This document shows positions 1 through 8,558 of a stretch of DNA of 64,000 nucleotides, in pieces (positions within the stretch are counted from its first letter, which is position 1; each line of letters opens with the position of its first letter). Both the position numbers and the translations under genes were made by a program. The notes below the pieces were generated by a model. The model did not search any database and was not told the origin of the DNA. It saw only the letters and a list, made by a program, of their open reading frames with translations. The stretch lies in assembly GCF_025753795.1 (NCBI RefSeq), contig NZ_JAOWPS010000013.1, positions 27,605-91,604 of the forward strand, given 5' to 3'. The DNA comes from Mesorhizobium sp. YC-39 (GTDB lineage Bacteria > Pseudomonadota > Alphaproteobacteria > Rhizobiales > Rhizobiaceae).

Positions 1-622
1 GTTGTGTGTCGGAGACCTTCCAATATTCGGCAATACGCGGATTTATGCCGGCCCCCGTAACCTCTTTTTGCCCAAGTTCCGCATAGGCGAACTTCATCCA
101 GCCAGGCAGATTATCCGAAGGACTGATATCCTGCTTGGGATCGTTGGCCACCATCACAGGGTTCTCGGCTTTCTTTGCCCATGTTTGAGTGTCGAAGTCG
201 AAGGATTGTTGGATGTCGTCCTTGATAATCACCGGGAAAGTATACTGGAATTCCGTGCCCTGATATTGCTCGGTCAAGGATATGGCATAGTTTACGCTTG
301 GCATCAGGCTGACATGAAGCGTCGCAAGGCCTTTTTTGTTCGTGACGGTTTCGGTCTTGTCAGTCCCGACCAAGGCGATCGGCGTCAGATTTGAATCGAT
401 GATCGACACCACCACGCCGTCGACCGGCTCATGCGTGTCCGCAGCGCGAACAAAGATGATGACATTGGGGTCGATTGGGTAGAACGAGCGGAGCCACGAA
501 TAGGCCGACGGCATCGCCTTGACGGCTTCCGCGCCAAACGCGCCCAGAGCCGCTGCAAGGACAATGACCCACCAAGGCTTATTGTCCAATGTTCCGCCGA
601 ATAAGCGCCTGGATAACGACAT
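1..622 (-). CDS. Membrane-anchored protein with TIGR02594-like cell-wall hydrolase domain (3' end outside window)
   Basis: The gene reads leftward from an ATG at 622 and is still open at base 1, so only about 207 residues are visible. Residues 16-32 form one hydrophobic segment (PWWVIVLAAALGAFG), consistent with a membrane anchor. A beta-rich middle follows (VDGVVVSIIDSNLTPIALVG), resembling a carboxypeptidase-like extracellular fold. The last visible stretch, GWMKFAYAELGQKE then NPRIAEYW, matches the start of the TIGR02594 (NlpC/P60- or CHAP-like) hydrolase family as I know it; its catalytic Cys and His would lie beyond the window. Likely role: peptidoglycan cleavage at the membrane. The motif match is good, but the activity is inferred. 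Confidence 0.7.
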   Translation of the reverse strand, partial: MSLSRRLFGGTLDNKPWWVIVLAAALGAFGAEAVKAMPSAYSWLRSFYPIDPNVIIFVRAADTHEPVDGVVVSIIDSNLTPIALVGTDKTETVTNKKGLATLHVSLMPSVNYAISLTEQYQGTEFQYTFPVIIKDDIQQSFDFDTQTWAKKAENPVMVANDPKQDISPSDNLPGWMKFAYAELGQKEVTGAGINPRIAEYWKVSDTQ

Positions 623-847
623 TCTGGCCCCTCGTATTGGGAGAATACTAGCCCTTACTTGCGAAGACAATTGCAACCGGCTTCGAACGATGCGCAGTCG
701 CCACGGCGAGCTGCGGGCATCAATCCAATCGCTTTACCTCGGGGTTCAATGGGCCTTTGCTGCGCCTCGCTGCCCGCCTCTTGCCACGGCATGCTATTGT
801 TGGTTTCTGATATTAATTGGATTGCTGTCAGGAAGAGGATTTTTTGA

Positions 848-1129
848 ATGAGCTGTTTCATCGGATACGATTTGAACCGCGAGGGCGCGAACTATTCCAA
901 GAAGGACGCTGCCCTTCGCCAACACATCAAGGAAAAATATCCGACCTATTGGGCGCATCTGGATTCCACGTTCATCGTGGTGACCAACCTCACGGCTGAG
1001 CAGGTCCGCGATGACCTGCTAGCCTTCGTGGACGACAATGACGAGCTGCTTGTGGCAAAGCTCACCGGGGAAGGGGCTTGGCACGGTTTCGATGAAAGCG
1101 GGCATAAGTGGTTGAAAGCCAATCTCTAG
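848..1129 (+). CDS. SinR-family, Cas2-like ferredoxin-fold small protein
   Basis: A 93-residue protein beginning MSCFIGYDLNREG. The pattern IGYDLN, then a long helix, HLDSTFIVVTNLTAEQVRD, and NDELLVAKLTGEGAWHGF matches small rhizobial proteins annotated as SinR family, which share the beta-alpha-beta-beta-alpha-beta layout of the CRISPR protein Cas2. AGGA and GAGGA bases lie 8-14 nt before the ATG. No cas1, repeat array or other CRISPR gene is nearby, so a role in adaptation is not supported. The biochemical function of this family is unknown to me. The family assignment comes from motif recall. Confidence 0.75.
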   Translation: MSCFIGYDLNREGANYSKKDAALRQHIKEKYPTYWAHLDSTFIVVTNLTAEQVRDDLLAFVDDNDELLVAKLTGEGAWHGFDESGHKWLKANL

Positions 1130-1183
1130 GACGCGAAGTGCAAAGCCGGGTCGTCGGATCCGATATTAGGTGGAGGGCAAGTT

Positions 1184-1774
1184 TTGCCGGCCGTGCCGTG
1201 GACCACAGTGAAACGCCTGGCGAGTTCACGTTTCTCGAGGCTGCTCGCCATCGTGCCGGTGGTCGGTTGGCTTCTGGTCTTGAACGATCACTTCGCGAAG
1301 ATCCTGCAGAATTTCACCGGTGTTGAGGCCCTTGGCTCGCCTGGATGGCAGATTTACGCCTTCCATGTCGGGCTATCCTTATTTGGGCTTGGCGTCCTGA
1401 TCTTTCAGCTCACATGTCCGCGGGAAATCACGCTCTATGAGTCGATCAACGATTTCGTCGAGCGAGAGACCGCGCTGATGACACGCAGCCGCTACGCGGC
1501 ATTTCTGCAACAGGCCGGGGCTGTGAGACTTGACGAGGAGCGCAAATCGCCAGCTGGGGACCAGAGCTCGCGCGAGCTTTGGCTTAGCCGCAACAGTGGC
1601 AACGTCATCACCGTGCTCGATGGTTTTTATCGACGCAAGGACCGTGAGACGCTGCAGCTTTTGGCTTGGTTGTGCCTGATCTCGCTGGTCACGGGCGCCG
1701 CGATTGCGACCGTGCCGAGCCTGACCACCATCTTGTGGTCATTTGGGCGACTTTTTGAACTGGTGGTCGGCTAG
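1184..1774 (+). CDS. Hypothetical inner-membrane protein
   Basis: The protein has 196 residues and starts at a TTG preceded by a strong AGGTGGAGGG ribosome-binding site. Hydrophobic segments sit at about residues 20-34 (LLAIVPVVGWLLVL), 55-75 (IYAFHVGLSLFGLGVLIFQL) and 165-185 (LLAWLCLISLVTGAAIATV), so three membrane spans are likely. The loop between spans two and three is long, charged and probably cytoplasmic. It follows the SinR-like gene by about 55 bp on the same strand. Its 3' end overlaps the convergent gene at 1739-2281 by 36 bp. I do not recognise a family. Confidence 0.65.
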   Translation: MPAVPWTTVKRLASSRFSRLLAIVPVVGWLLVLNDHFAKILQNFTGVEALGSPGWQIYAFHVGLSLFGLGVLIFQLTCPREITLYESINDFVERETALMTRSRYAAFLQQAGAVRLDEERKSPAGDQSSRELWLSRNSGNVITVLDGFYRRKDRETLQLLAWLCLISLVTGAAIATVPSLTTILWSFGRLFELVVG

Positions 1775-2281
1775 GCTCTCGAACAGCGGCTGCCCTGCCG
1801 CCGTGTCGTAGACCAGCTGGAAAATCGCCAGCAAGCCGTCGCCGGTCACCTCCCGATAGGTCAGGTCATAGACGAGTTCGGCTTCCTTTTCCTCCGTCAG
1901 GAAAAACTCGCGGTCGAGTTCGGATGCCATCAGCGAGCGTCCAAGCGAGACAGCGAAGGCGGCGTTGGCGATAAACGGGATGACGTCCTGGATGGAGGTG
2001 TCGGCCGGATACTGGATCGGCCGGCACTTGGTGATCCATTTGGTCAGGTAAGCGACCCGTTTCACTGCGTTCGACTTTTGCTTCTGCGGTTCTTCAAGAT
2101 GATAGAGCTTGTAACGCTCAATGTCGTCATAGGCGGATTTGACGGCAATGTAGAGCGCCGGCGCGTTCACAAAGACCGCCGTGCCAAAAGCCTCGTTCAG
2201 GCCAGTGACGAACTGATCCGCATTCGCATAGTACTCGGCGAAGCGTTCTTCCAGGATTTCAAGCGAAATCAACCTTGGCAT
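1739..2281 (-). CDS. Hypothetical soluble protein
   Basis: A 180-residue reading if the ATG at 2281 (MPRLISLEILEERF) is used. An alternative ATG at 2308 has AGGGAGG directly against it and would place a terminator hairpin inside the gene. Neither start has an ideal ribosome-binding site, so the 5' end is uncertain. The sequence is mixed alpha/beta with no signal peptide or membrane span. A helical N-terminal half contains SAYDDIERYKLY and the C-terminal half is acidic (EKEAELVYDLTYREVTG). It converges on the membrane-protein gene and overlaps it by 36 bp. No family recognised. Confidence 0.55.
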   Translation of the reverse strand: MPRLISLEILEERFAEYYANADQFVTGLNEAFGTAVFVNAPALYIAVKSAYDDIERYKLYHLEEPQKQKSNAVKRVAYLTKWITKCRPIQYPADTSIQDVIPFIANAAFAVSLGRSLMASELDREFFLTEEKEAELVYDLTYREVTGDGLLAIFQLVYDTAAGQPLFESLADHQFKKSPK

Positions 2282-2308
2282 AAAAAATGGGGCCGCGATC
2301 GGCCCCAT
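2282..2308 (-). terminator. Rho-independent terminator after the 74-aa gene
   Basis: Read leftward, ATGGGGCC pairs with GGCCCCAT and a run of six T follows immediately. It sits about 20 bp beyond the stop of the gene at 2327-2551, so it probably ends that small transcript. Confidence 0.7.
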
Positions 2309-2326
2309 CCTCCCTATTGGTTCACG

Positions 2327-2551
2327 CTAGCGCTTGGGCTTCATGTGTGTGAGCCGTTCGGCAATGGCGCCAACGCGCTTGATGGCATGCGGAAGACCGC
2401 GGTCAAAGGCATCTGCGGCCGATACCGGGTCGTAGTCACCCGCGCCATTCTCGCGACGGGCCTCCGAGAAGGCCCGGATTGCGCTACCGTCCGCCGACAG
2501 CTCCTTGAAGAGCCGGCGGCCTTCTTCGTAGCTTTGACTGCGCGGTTTCAT
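2327..2551 (-). CDS. Small hypothetical protein, possible antitoxin or accessory factor
   Basis: A 74-residue protein from the ATG at 2551 (MKPRSQSYEEGRRLF). AAGGAG lies 9 nt upstream, which decides this start over the in-frame ATG at 2578. The sequence is charged and helical with no membrane segment. It lies 41 bp downstream of the small HTH gene on the same strand and ends in a clear terminator, suggesting a two-gene transcript. Function unknown. Confidence 0.55.
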   Translation of the reverse strand: MKPRSQSYEEGRRLFKELSADGSAIRAFSEARRENGAGDYDPVSAADAFDRGLPHAIKRVGAIAERLTHMKPKR

Positions 2552-2592
2552 AGCAAAACGCTCCTTGTATTGACCCAATCATCCAAACACAC

Positions 2593-2811
2593 CTACGCTA
2601 CCGGAGCACGCTTGGAGTTAAGGAATTGCTCAAGTCTTGTGCACCAATCATCACTGTAATGCCGGAAAACCCTGCCGCCATGGGCGGCGAAGTCCGGCTC
2701 CGGGATCAACCCGGCCTTGGCCCAGCGCCGCAGGGACTTCTCCGACACCCGGTAACGGTCCTTGACATCTTGGATGGTCCGATAGGACCGACCATCGAAT
2801 TCGAGAGGCAT
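2593..2811 (-). CDS. Small MerR/excisionase-like helix-turn-helix protein
   Basis: 72 residues. The segment TIQDVKDRYRVSEKSLRRWAKAG is the classic winged-helix pattern of MerR/AlpA/excisionase proteins: a recognition helix after a short turn, then GLIPEPDF. AGGA is 8 nt before the ATG. Such proteins act as DNA-binding regulators or recombination directionality factors. It leads a leftward pair with the 74-aa gene, so local regulation is plausible. No integrase is adjacent, and excisionase activity is not implied. Confidence 0.6.
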   Translation of the reverse strand: MPLEFDGRSYRTIQDVKDRYRVSEKSLRRWAKAGLIPEPDFAAHGGRVFRHYSDDWCTRLEQFLNSKRAPVA

Positions 2812-3359
2812 GCGATTGATCCTGCGGGCGACTCATGGGCCACGCCTTTGTCTTCACAGGCCCTAGCACCCTCCGGGCCCCACTGGCAATACTGGACGCA
2901 CAAGACCCACAGGTCATGCTGGGCGCAACAGCCTCACTGGACCTACAAGACAATCTAGGCAGCTTCAGGGACCATTCAAGGCTCGTGGACGAAGCGAACC
3001 ACGCGTTGCGCTTTTAGAGCAACGCGCTCCTTCGCCAAGGCTGCGAGTACTGAGAGCGTCCAAGGCAATCCGAGCGGGCACGAGAGGGCGCTTCGAGCCA
3101 GTCTGGCCAAAGTTAAAGAGGAGGCGCGTTACGAACGAGCAAGCGCCGCTGACGCAAGCATAGGGGCATCCGACTTGGTTCCAATCTCGGGCGGTACGCG
3201 ATGCAATCAGAGGCCTTCTTGGTCGTTCTGGGTCGAGACTGCCACAGGGGGCCAGCCTCCTTATGCCGACGAACTCTGGTCAAGCCGGCGTCGGCGCCAG
3301 CAGGTTTCCAACCGGGATTGGCTGCTGTATGTGGTGGCCAGGGGGTGGGCTGGGATGGC
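2812..3359. other. Intergenic region, nothing recognised
   Basis: About 550 bp between the divergent HTH gene and the NACHT gene. Open frames run through parts of it, but none has a ribosome-binding site or recognisable protein pattern. It must contain the promoters of both flanking genes. No confident -35/-10 pair or inverted repeat was found. Confidence 0.5.
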
Positions 3360-6233
3360 ATGACCGACAGTTTCTGGGATAGCATCAGGTCCTTGGCCGG
3401 GGCGCGTGAAGCCGACGTGGAAACCTGGCTGATCCTGCCGCTACTGGAGGCCCTGGGGCACGACCGCTCCTGCATCAGCGCCAAGCTACCAGTCCTGTTC
3501 CAGGAAGGCGGCAAGAAGCGCCGCGGTCGCAATCCTGAGGCCGATCTCGTTGTCTATGCCGAGCAGCCATTTGGTCGTGCTACCTCGCTTATCGTCGTCG
3601 AAGCGAAGCGGCCGAGTGAAAAGCTCGATCCCGGTCGCGAACAAGGCGAATCTTACGCTCAAAACCTTCGTGCACCCTTGTTGCTCCTCACCAACGGTGT
3701 GCGCTTTGAGGTGTGGCAGCTTCAGGTCTCCTCCGAGAGTGAACTCGTGCTCGCCTGTGACGTTGCCGATCTTGCCGCCAGGCGAGGGGAGGTCGAGGGC
3801 CTTCTTGGAAGAGAGGCCGTAAAGGCGCATTGCGCCGCTCTGCAATTTAAGCGGTTCAACCTCCTCGCACGCGATCTCAGTGCCTATGAAGTGGCCGAGC
3901 ACACCCGTCTTGGAGCCGTAGCCGGTGCTGCGATCCCAAGGACGCTGCGCGGCGCGGCGAGCCAGCCGCTGACCTCGACACGGCTTCTCGATCATTCTCC
4001 AAAGGGCGCGGTGGTCAACGGTATGTCAGGCTATGGCAAGACCACGCTTGCCGCGTCCTTGCTTCTTGAAGGGTTCGAAAGACGATGGGAGGGCAAACTG
4101 GAGGCGCTTCCTATCGACGTCTTCCTGCCCGACTTTGCCGCTAGCGGGCAAACCGTCGAAATGTTTCTGACCAGGCGCGTGGCCGCTCACAAACCCGGCT
4201 TTACAGAGGCGATGCTCGCGACGATCGCTCGTGAACACGGCCTGCTCATCGCCGCCGACGGGTTCGAGCGCGTCGCGGAGAACCAACGCAGCCATGTCGA
4301 GGCTGCCCTTCGAACGCTGCTCAAAGATTTTCCAAAAACGCTCGTTTACTTGATGTCGCGCGAGCTGGCTTCCCCGACCGGGCTTGACTTGCCTGTGCTT
4401 CGCCTGACGGGATACTCCCGCGAAGAGCTTGCCGACCTGGCGAAGCGAGCCGCCGCGACCCGCCCAAACCTCTCCAGGGTCTTCGAAGCAGCGCCGGATT
4501 ACATGTTCCGAGTCGCCGAGGTGCCCTTGTTCGCCGAACTGGTGCTCGATCACTACGCCCTTACCGGTCATTACATCACTGACGTCGCCTCGCTTTATGA
4601 ACATTGGCTGGCCCGCATGCTGAACGCGTCAGGACCGGTCGACCGGGCGCTCGACCGCTCACTGTTGCAGTCCATCGCGGCCGAGACAGTCGCTGGGCCA
4701 ATAGGCATCGATCGCGCCTTGGAGCTCGGTGGAGCAAAAGTCGATACACGCTCTACACTCAACCGGCTCGCCACCGCGGACGCGATCAGCCTTCGCGGCG
4801 CAACTGTCGAGCTCGGGCATGAGGGCCTGGCCGACTACCTGCGAGCGCTGCGCTTCTGGCGCGGACCTGCCGACTCGAGTGGTGCCAGCTTGGCAAAGCT
4901 GACATTTGACCCCTCTTCGCAATTTGCGACGCTGCTCGTCGCCACGGCGCCAAGTGCCGACGATCGCGGCGAGGCTTGGCAGGCGATCGCCGCAACCAAC
5001 CTCCAGCTCGCCATTCGCACTCTGCACTTGCTGGTCGGTGAGGTCTCGATCGGCGACAGCACGCCACGCAAACCCGCGCTTCGCCTTCTGGAGGATATCC
5101 GCCTGTCGGTGGATACGCTTGCCAGCTCGCATCTTGGCCCAGTCAGGGATCTTGTTCTCGAAGAGATAGCCGGCGTTTCAATCCGGAATCTCGGGATTCG
5201 CGGGAGCGTCGGAAAGGACGATGTCGGCTTCTCATTTTTTGATGTCGCTGAAGGACCGAAAGTCGAGCTCACCTCTGAATGGTATGCAGCCGCCAAGGCC
5301 TATGGCAACAGATTGCGGGAGTCAGGCTATGGTCGTGAAGCCGGTCGGGTCCTAGGTCTGAAACGGGTTCAGCAGGCCCTTCAAGAGCTCATGACGCGCA
5401 GGCGCTTGCGTGGCGGCGTCGTCTGGAGCGAGGAGCGCGTCTTTGGGCGTCTGAGGCATCTGAACCGGGAATATGGTTCGCCAGCTCGCCCCGGCCCGCT
5501 TGCCGACGCGCGCCGCCTGCTTCAGCCGCATGCAAATACAATAGTAAGCCGCGGCGTCCTTTCAGGGCAACCGACCTTCCCAATGAACGAATTGCTTGAT
5601 GATATCGATTGGTTGACCGGGCGAGGTGTTGCGCAGGTGACGCCATGGTGGGACGACCATTCGGATTTCGACGTCCGGACCCCGGACGGCCAAGCTCGAC
5701 TGGCAGCTGCCCTTGACGCCTACTACCGCAGACTGCAGCTCGCTTATGCGGAAGTCGTGGACACCAGCTTCCCAGCGCTCGCGCCTTATCTGCAAACATT
5801 GCGGATGATGCCGCTGCGGCTGCAGATTCAGGCCATACATCGTTCCACCTTAACGGGAGGCGTTGCGACCTCTTATTTGCGTTGGCCGGTCAGGACCTAT
5901 GATGAAGCGGGCGCCGACGTAACTTTCCCGCACGAGCTGATGTCCTTGAACAGCATGGACGAGATCGACGCCTATTACGACAAGACGGTCGCTTTGTTGG
6001 CGCAGTTTGGACGGGCGCACCCCGACCCGTTGGTAACATGGGGTATGTCCGGCCTGCCAGACTTTCTCGGCCATGAAACTGCCCACGACAGGTTCAGCGA
6101 CGAGAGCGCGGTCGTGCGCGGGGCGATGTCCTGGCTCCACAGCGACCTCAAGGCGTTGTTTTCCGAAATGCCCCCCGACGCGCCAAAAGCCGGGCCAACT
6201 TACGGCCGCGCTGGTGACCTATATGCACAATGA
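3360..6233 (+). CDS. PD-(D/E)XK nuclease fused to NACHT/STAND ATPase, putative anti-phage protein
   Basis: A 957-residue protein from the ATG at 3360 (MTDSFWDSIRSLAG). The frame is open further upstream, but the extra 53 residues look non-coding. Residues about 1-150 resemble the HSDR_N nuclease domain of type I restriction R subunits: D62 in EADLVVY, E81-A-K83 in VVEAKRP, then QGESYA. A STAND-type ATPase follows, with Walker A GMSGYGKT (221-228) and Walker B LLIAADGFE (D300), then a long helical C-terminal sensor region. Nuclease-NACHT fusions are a known bacterial antiviral (Avs/bNACHT) design, and defence is inferred from that. The ending may be frameshifted: from about 6205 the +1 frame stays open and protein-like (QLTAALVTYMHNDDPALAT). 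VapBC-type TA genes follow. Confidence 0.75.
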   Translation: MTDSFWDSIRSLAGAREADVETWLILPLLEALGHDRSCISAKLPVLFQEGGKKRRGRNPEADLVVYAEQPFGRATSLIVVEAKRPSEKLDPGREQGESYAQNLRAPLLLLTNGVRFEVWQLQVSSESELVLACDVADLAARRGEVEGLLGREAVKAHCAALQFKRFNLLARDLSAYEVAEHTRLGAVAGAAIPRTLRGAASQPLTSTRLLDHSPKGAVVNGMSGYGKTTLAASLLLEGFERRWEGKLEALPIDVFLPDFAASGQTVEMFLTRRVAAHKPGFTEAMLATIAREHGLLIAADGFERVAENQRSHVEAALRTLLKDFPKTLVYLMSRELASPTGLDLPVLRLTGYSREELADLAKRAAATRPNLSRVFEAAPDYMFRVAEVPLFAELVLDHYALTGHYITDVASLYEHWLARMLNASGPVDRALDRSLLQSIAAETVAGPIGIDRALELGGAKVDTRSTLNRLATADAISLRGATVELGHEGLADYLRALRFWRGPADSSGASLAKLTFDPSSQFATLLVATAPSADDRGEAWQAIAATNLQLAIRTLHLLVGEVSIGDSTPRKPALRLLEDIRLSVDTLASSHLGPVRDLVLEEIAGVSIRNLGIRGSVGKDDVGFSFFDVAEGPKVELTSEWYAAAKAYGNRLRESGYGREAGRVLGLKRVQQALQELMTRRRLRGGVVWSEERVFGRLRHLNREYGSPARPGPLADARRLLQPHANTIVSRGVLSGQPTFPMNELLDDIDWLTGRGVAQVTPWWDDHSDFDVRTPDGQARLAAALDAYYRRLQLAYAEVVDTSFPALAPYLQTLRMMPLRLQIQAIHRSTLTGGVATSYLRWPVRTYDEAGADVTFPHELMSLNSMDEIDAYYDKTVALLAQFGRAHPDPLVTWGMSGLPDFLGHETAHDRFSDESAVVRGAMSWLHSDLKALFSEMPPDAPKAGPTYGRAGDLYAQ

Positions 6234-6358
6234 CGATCCGGCGTTGGCTACCGACGCGCTGTTCGAACACGTCAAGGGCCTGTCGGCCGGACTTGCTGGC
6301 GATCTTTCGATGACGCTGACGAGCCTCCTAGCCTTGCCCTCCAAGGAAAAGACGGCTA

Positions 6359-6372
6359 TATATCCGGATATA
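6359..6372. promoter_or_regulatory. Palindromic operator of the downstream antitoxin-toxin pair
   Basis: TATATCCGGATATA is a perfect 14-bp palindrome, 16 bp before the antitoxin ATG. It overlaps AT-rich bases that could serve as a -10 box. Autorepression through such a site is usual for VapBC-type modules; that role here is inferred. Confidence 0.6.
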
Positions 6373-6387
6373 GAGCGGAGACACGCG

Positions 6388-6690
6388 ATGAGCAACAGTG
6401 CGCAGAAGAGAGCCATCGAGAATTATCGGTCTCGCCTGACTGAGCGCGGCATCGCGCGGTTCGAGATCCAGGCGTTCGACGCCGACCGCGATCTACTGCG
6501 AACCCTTGCCCGGAAATTGACGGAGGGCGGGCCGGAAGCCGGACAGCTTCGTCGGGCCGTACAGCAGGCAGTGGCGGGTGAGTCTCCGAAAGCGGGCGGC
6601 ATTCTCGCTGCGTTGCGTCGCTCGCCTCTGGTTGGCGCGGACCTCGACCTCAGCCGGCCCCGCGAAGAGGGGCGCAAGGTCGACCTGTGA
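6388..6690 (+). CDS. Antitoxin of VapBC-type module
   Basis: 100 residues from the ATG at 6388, with AGCGGAG about 8 nt upstream. The C-terminal half is Arg/Gly-rich with LRRSPLVGADLDLSRPREEG, a tail I associate with rhizobial antitoxins paired with PIN-domain toxins; such tails usually wrap the toxin active site. The N-terminal half (YRSRLTERGIARFEIQAFDADRD) probably carries dimerisation and DNA binding. It overlaps vapC by 4 nt (GTGA), so the two are translationally coupled. A 14-bp palindrome lies just upstream. Its frame is open backward into the C-terminal coding of the NACHT gene, which is odd. Confidence 0.75.
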   Translation: MSNSAQKRAIENYRSRLTERGIARFEIQAFDADRDLLRTLARKLTEGGPEAGQLRRAVQQAVAGESPKAGGILAALRRSPLVGADLDLSRPREEGRKVDL

Positions 6691-7127
6691 CGCGTTACCT
6701 GCTCGATACCAACATCATCAGCAATGTCGTCAAATCGCAGCCATCAGAATCACTCGTGGCATGGATGTCGTCACAGCGCGATGAGGACCTGTTTATCGCC
6801 TCGCTGACCGTTGCGGAAATCCGACGCGGGATTTTGGAGAAACCACGCGGCAGAAAGCGCGATGCACTCGACAAGTGGTTCACTGGGTCTGAAGGGCCGC
6901 AGGCTCTGTTCGCGGATCGCATCCTCGCATTCGACGAGAAAGCAGGTCTGATCTGGGCGCGGCTAATGGCAGATGGCAAGGCCAAAGGCCGCCCACGAAG
7001 CGCTCTCGACACGATCATCGCCGCTGTTGCCGAGAGAAATGGGTGCCTTGTCGTCACGGACAACGAGAAAGATTTCGAGGGAGTCGATATCGTTAACCCC
7101 CTGCGGGAAGTCGAGAGATGGGCGTAG
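6687..7127 (+). CDS. vapC: PIN-domain ribonuclease toxin VapC
   Basis: A 146-residue PIN-domain protein starting at a GTG that overlaps the antitoxin stop. The acidic residues that coordinate Mg2+ are visible: Asp in YLLDTNIIS, Glu in VAEIRRGI, Asp in SALDTIIAAVA and Asp in VVTDNEKDFE. PIN toxins of the VapC/FitB group cleave tRNA or other RNA and are held inactive by the cognate antitoxin. The length is normal and the frame intact, so this module looks functional, unlike two other TA toxins in the window. Confidence 0.88.
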   Translation: MTRYLLDTNIISNVVKSQPSESLVAWMSSQRDEDLFIASLTVAEIRRGILEKPRGRKRDALDKWFTGSEGPQALFADRILAFDEKAGLIWARLMADGKAKGRPRSALDTIIAAVAERNGCLVVTDNEKDFEGVDIVNPLREVERWA

Positions 7128-7273
7128 TCACTTCCGTTTGTTCATGTTATGTTCCTATCGAGGTCGACTCACAGCAACAGATCAAAAAGCCTATGGTCTC
7201 ACGCCTCGGCAGGCCCAGCCTAGCTTCAAATTCATTCAGGAGCAGGCACCTAGCGGCTCTGTCGAGGTAATAA

Positions 7274-7506
7274 ATGACTGATTACGATAAATTGAGTCGA
7301 GAGATTTGATCCGCGTGCTGCTCGACCGGGACGGAGTGGACGTCGGCGGAATCCGTCTGACCTACCCCGGACAAACGCCGCCTTGGCAAATCATCCGCCA
7401 GTTGAAGCCACGCTCGCAGCGTATCGAGAAAAAGCTGTGTGTTGGCTCCGAGGCATTGCAGTCCGAGAACGTCCTCCATGCGCCGTGGAGGGGATCGTCG
7501 GTTTGA
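7274..7506 (+). pseudogene. Remnant of DNA methyltransferase N-terminus
   Basis: MTDYDKLSRE at 7274 is followed after one missing base by a readable DLIRVLLDRDG, then GGIRLTYPGQTPPWQIIRQ and RIEKKLCVGSEALQSEN. This is the N-terminal signature of type III/adenine-specific DNA methyltransferases common in rhizobia. The frameshift near 7306 and the loss of everything after SEN (including the DPPY catalytic region) show a dead gene. IS701-type transposase debris follows directly. Confidence 0.6.
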
Positions 7507-7507
7507 G

Positions 7508-7905
7508 GAAACCTCGCCCGAGGAACTGGAGGAGTGCTGTTAGCGCGCCAAGGATGATCTCGGACTTGATCATTGCGAGGCTCGGTCCTGGCACGGATGG
7601 CATCGCCACATGAGCCTGTGCATGGCCGCCCTGGCGTTCCTCTCCAAGCTATCGGCTGATCTTCGCCGCAGCGCATGGAGCAAACCGAATGAAAGTCTGA
7701 AGGAGCCAATCGCCGCCCGATCCGGATGGCTGGGCTCGTCCCGAGCGTGCCCGAGATCCGCTATCTCCTCGCCCGGATCCTCATCTTCCCACCGACACAA
7801 AAGCCCTTCATCATCGCATGGTCGCTATGGCGACGACGACATCAGGCCGCAGCCACCATCTGTCATTACAAACGGCGTGGACATGCGCAACCTGTAGTAC
7901 TAGCC
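7508..7905 (+). pseudogene. IS701-type transposase C-terminal remnant
   Basis: Readable blocks are EETSPEELEECC, then an in-frame TAG, RAKDDLGLDHCEARSWHGWH and RHMSLCMAALAFLSKL. After a frame change come LVPSVPEIRYLLARI and IIAWSLWRRRHQAAA. The Glu-containing block before GLDH and RSWHGWHRH is the third catalytic region of IS701-family DDE transposases, as also seen in the intact copy at 43790-45115. A stop and frame changes make it non-functional. Confidence 0.65.
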
Positions 7906-8558
7906 CAAGCGGCGGCGTGAACACCAAGGGCTGCCGTTTCGTTTTTCAGGGTTTGCCTGAAAAATCTTTAGCCCAGACCAGGTTATTCTGGTGCACCTGT
8001 CGTATTTCCACAGGGCGTTGCACGGTAGAGTGACAACGCCTTGCCGCGTGCGCGGAGCAGGAGGCATGGCAACAGGCCGGAACAAGTAGGACGGCGCAGA
8101 CCGTCACACTCTTCAAAAAGAGACTATCGCCAGAGGGTATCTTCATCATCGATCCGGCGGTCGGGAGGCTCGGCCGGTTGAAAAAGGACGATGGCTATGA
8201 TGCAGCCAGGAGATGGACGGCGTGATCCACGCCGGGCACCTGCACCGATCACCTCCCCAAAATGGCGATCCGGTCCTGGTATCGAGCCGCCGTGCCGAGA
8301 TTTTCGCGGCCGTGGAGGCTTCGCTCTCTGGTGTCTGCAGGGCGAAGCGGGTAGCAGATGAGAGCCAGCGGCGGGGTGCACCAGCCGCCCGAACCGGCGT
8401 GCGTCGACGGACACGATCTTAAGGATGCTGGCCTGTCTTGGCAGGCTCGACAGGGTGTCGACGTCGCTCTTGATCCCAATACGTCGATCTTGATATCGAT
8501 TTGCCCGCACTTTCCTTGGACAGCTTGCACCGGGGTGGGGACGTAGTTCGCACGCCAC
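7906..8558. other. Intergenic/decayed region, nothing recognised
   Basis: About 650 bp beyond the transposase remnant. Several short frames are open on both strands, but none has a ribosome-binding site or familiar motif. The base composition resembles decayed coding sequence. Confidence 0.4.

Noticed and set aside
519..851. Rightward open frame of 110 codons
   Set aside because: It is antisense to the start of the hydrolase gene and has no ribosome-binding site or protein pattern.
848..1129. CRISPR-Cas adaptation locus
   Set aside because: The Cas2-like protein stands alone; no cas1 and no repeat-spacer array were found anywhere in the window.
3201..3359. 53-codon N-terminal extension of the NACHT protein
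   Set aside because: No homology-like text or ribosome-binding site; the nuclease domain begins naturally after the ATG at 3360.
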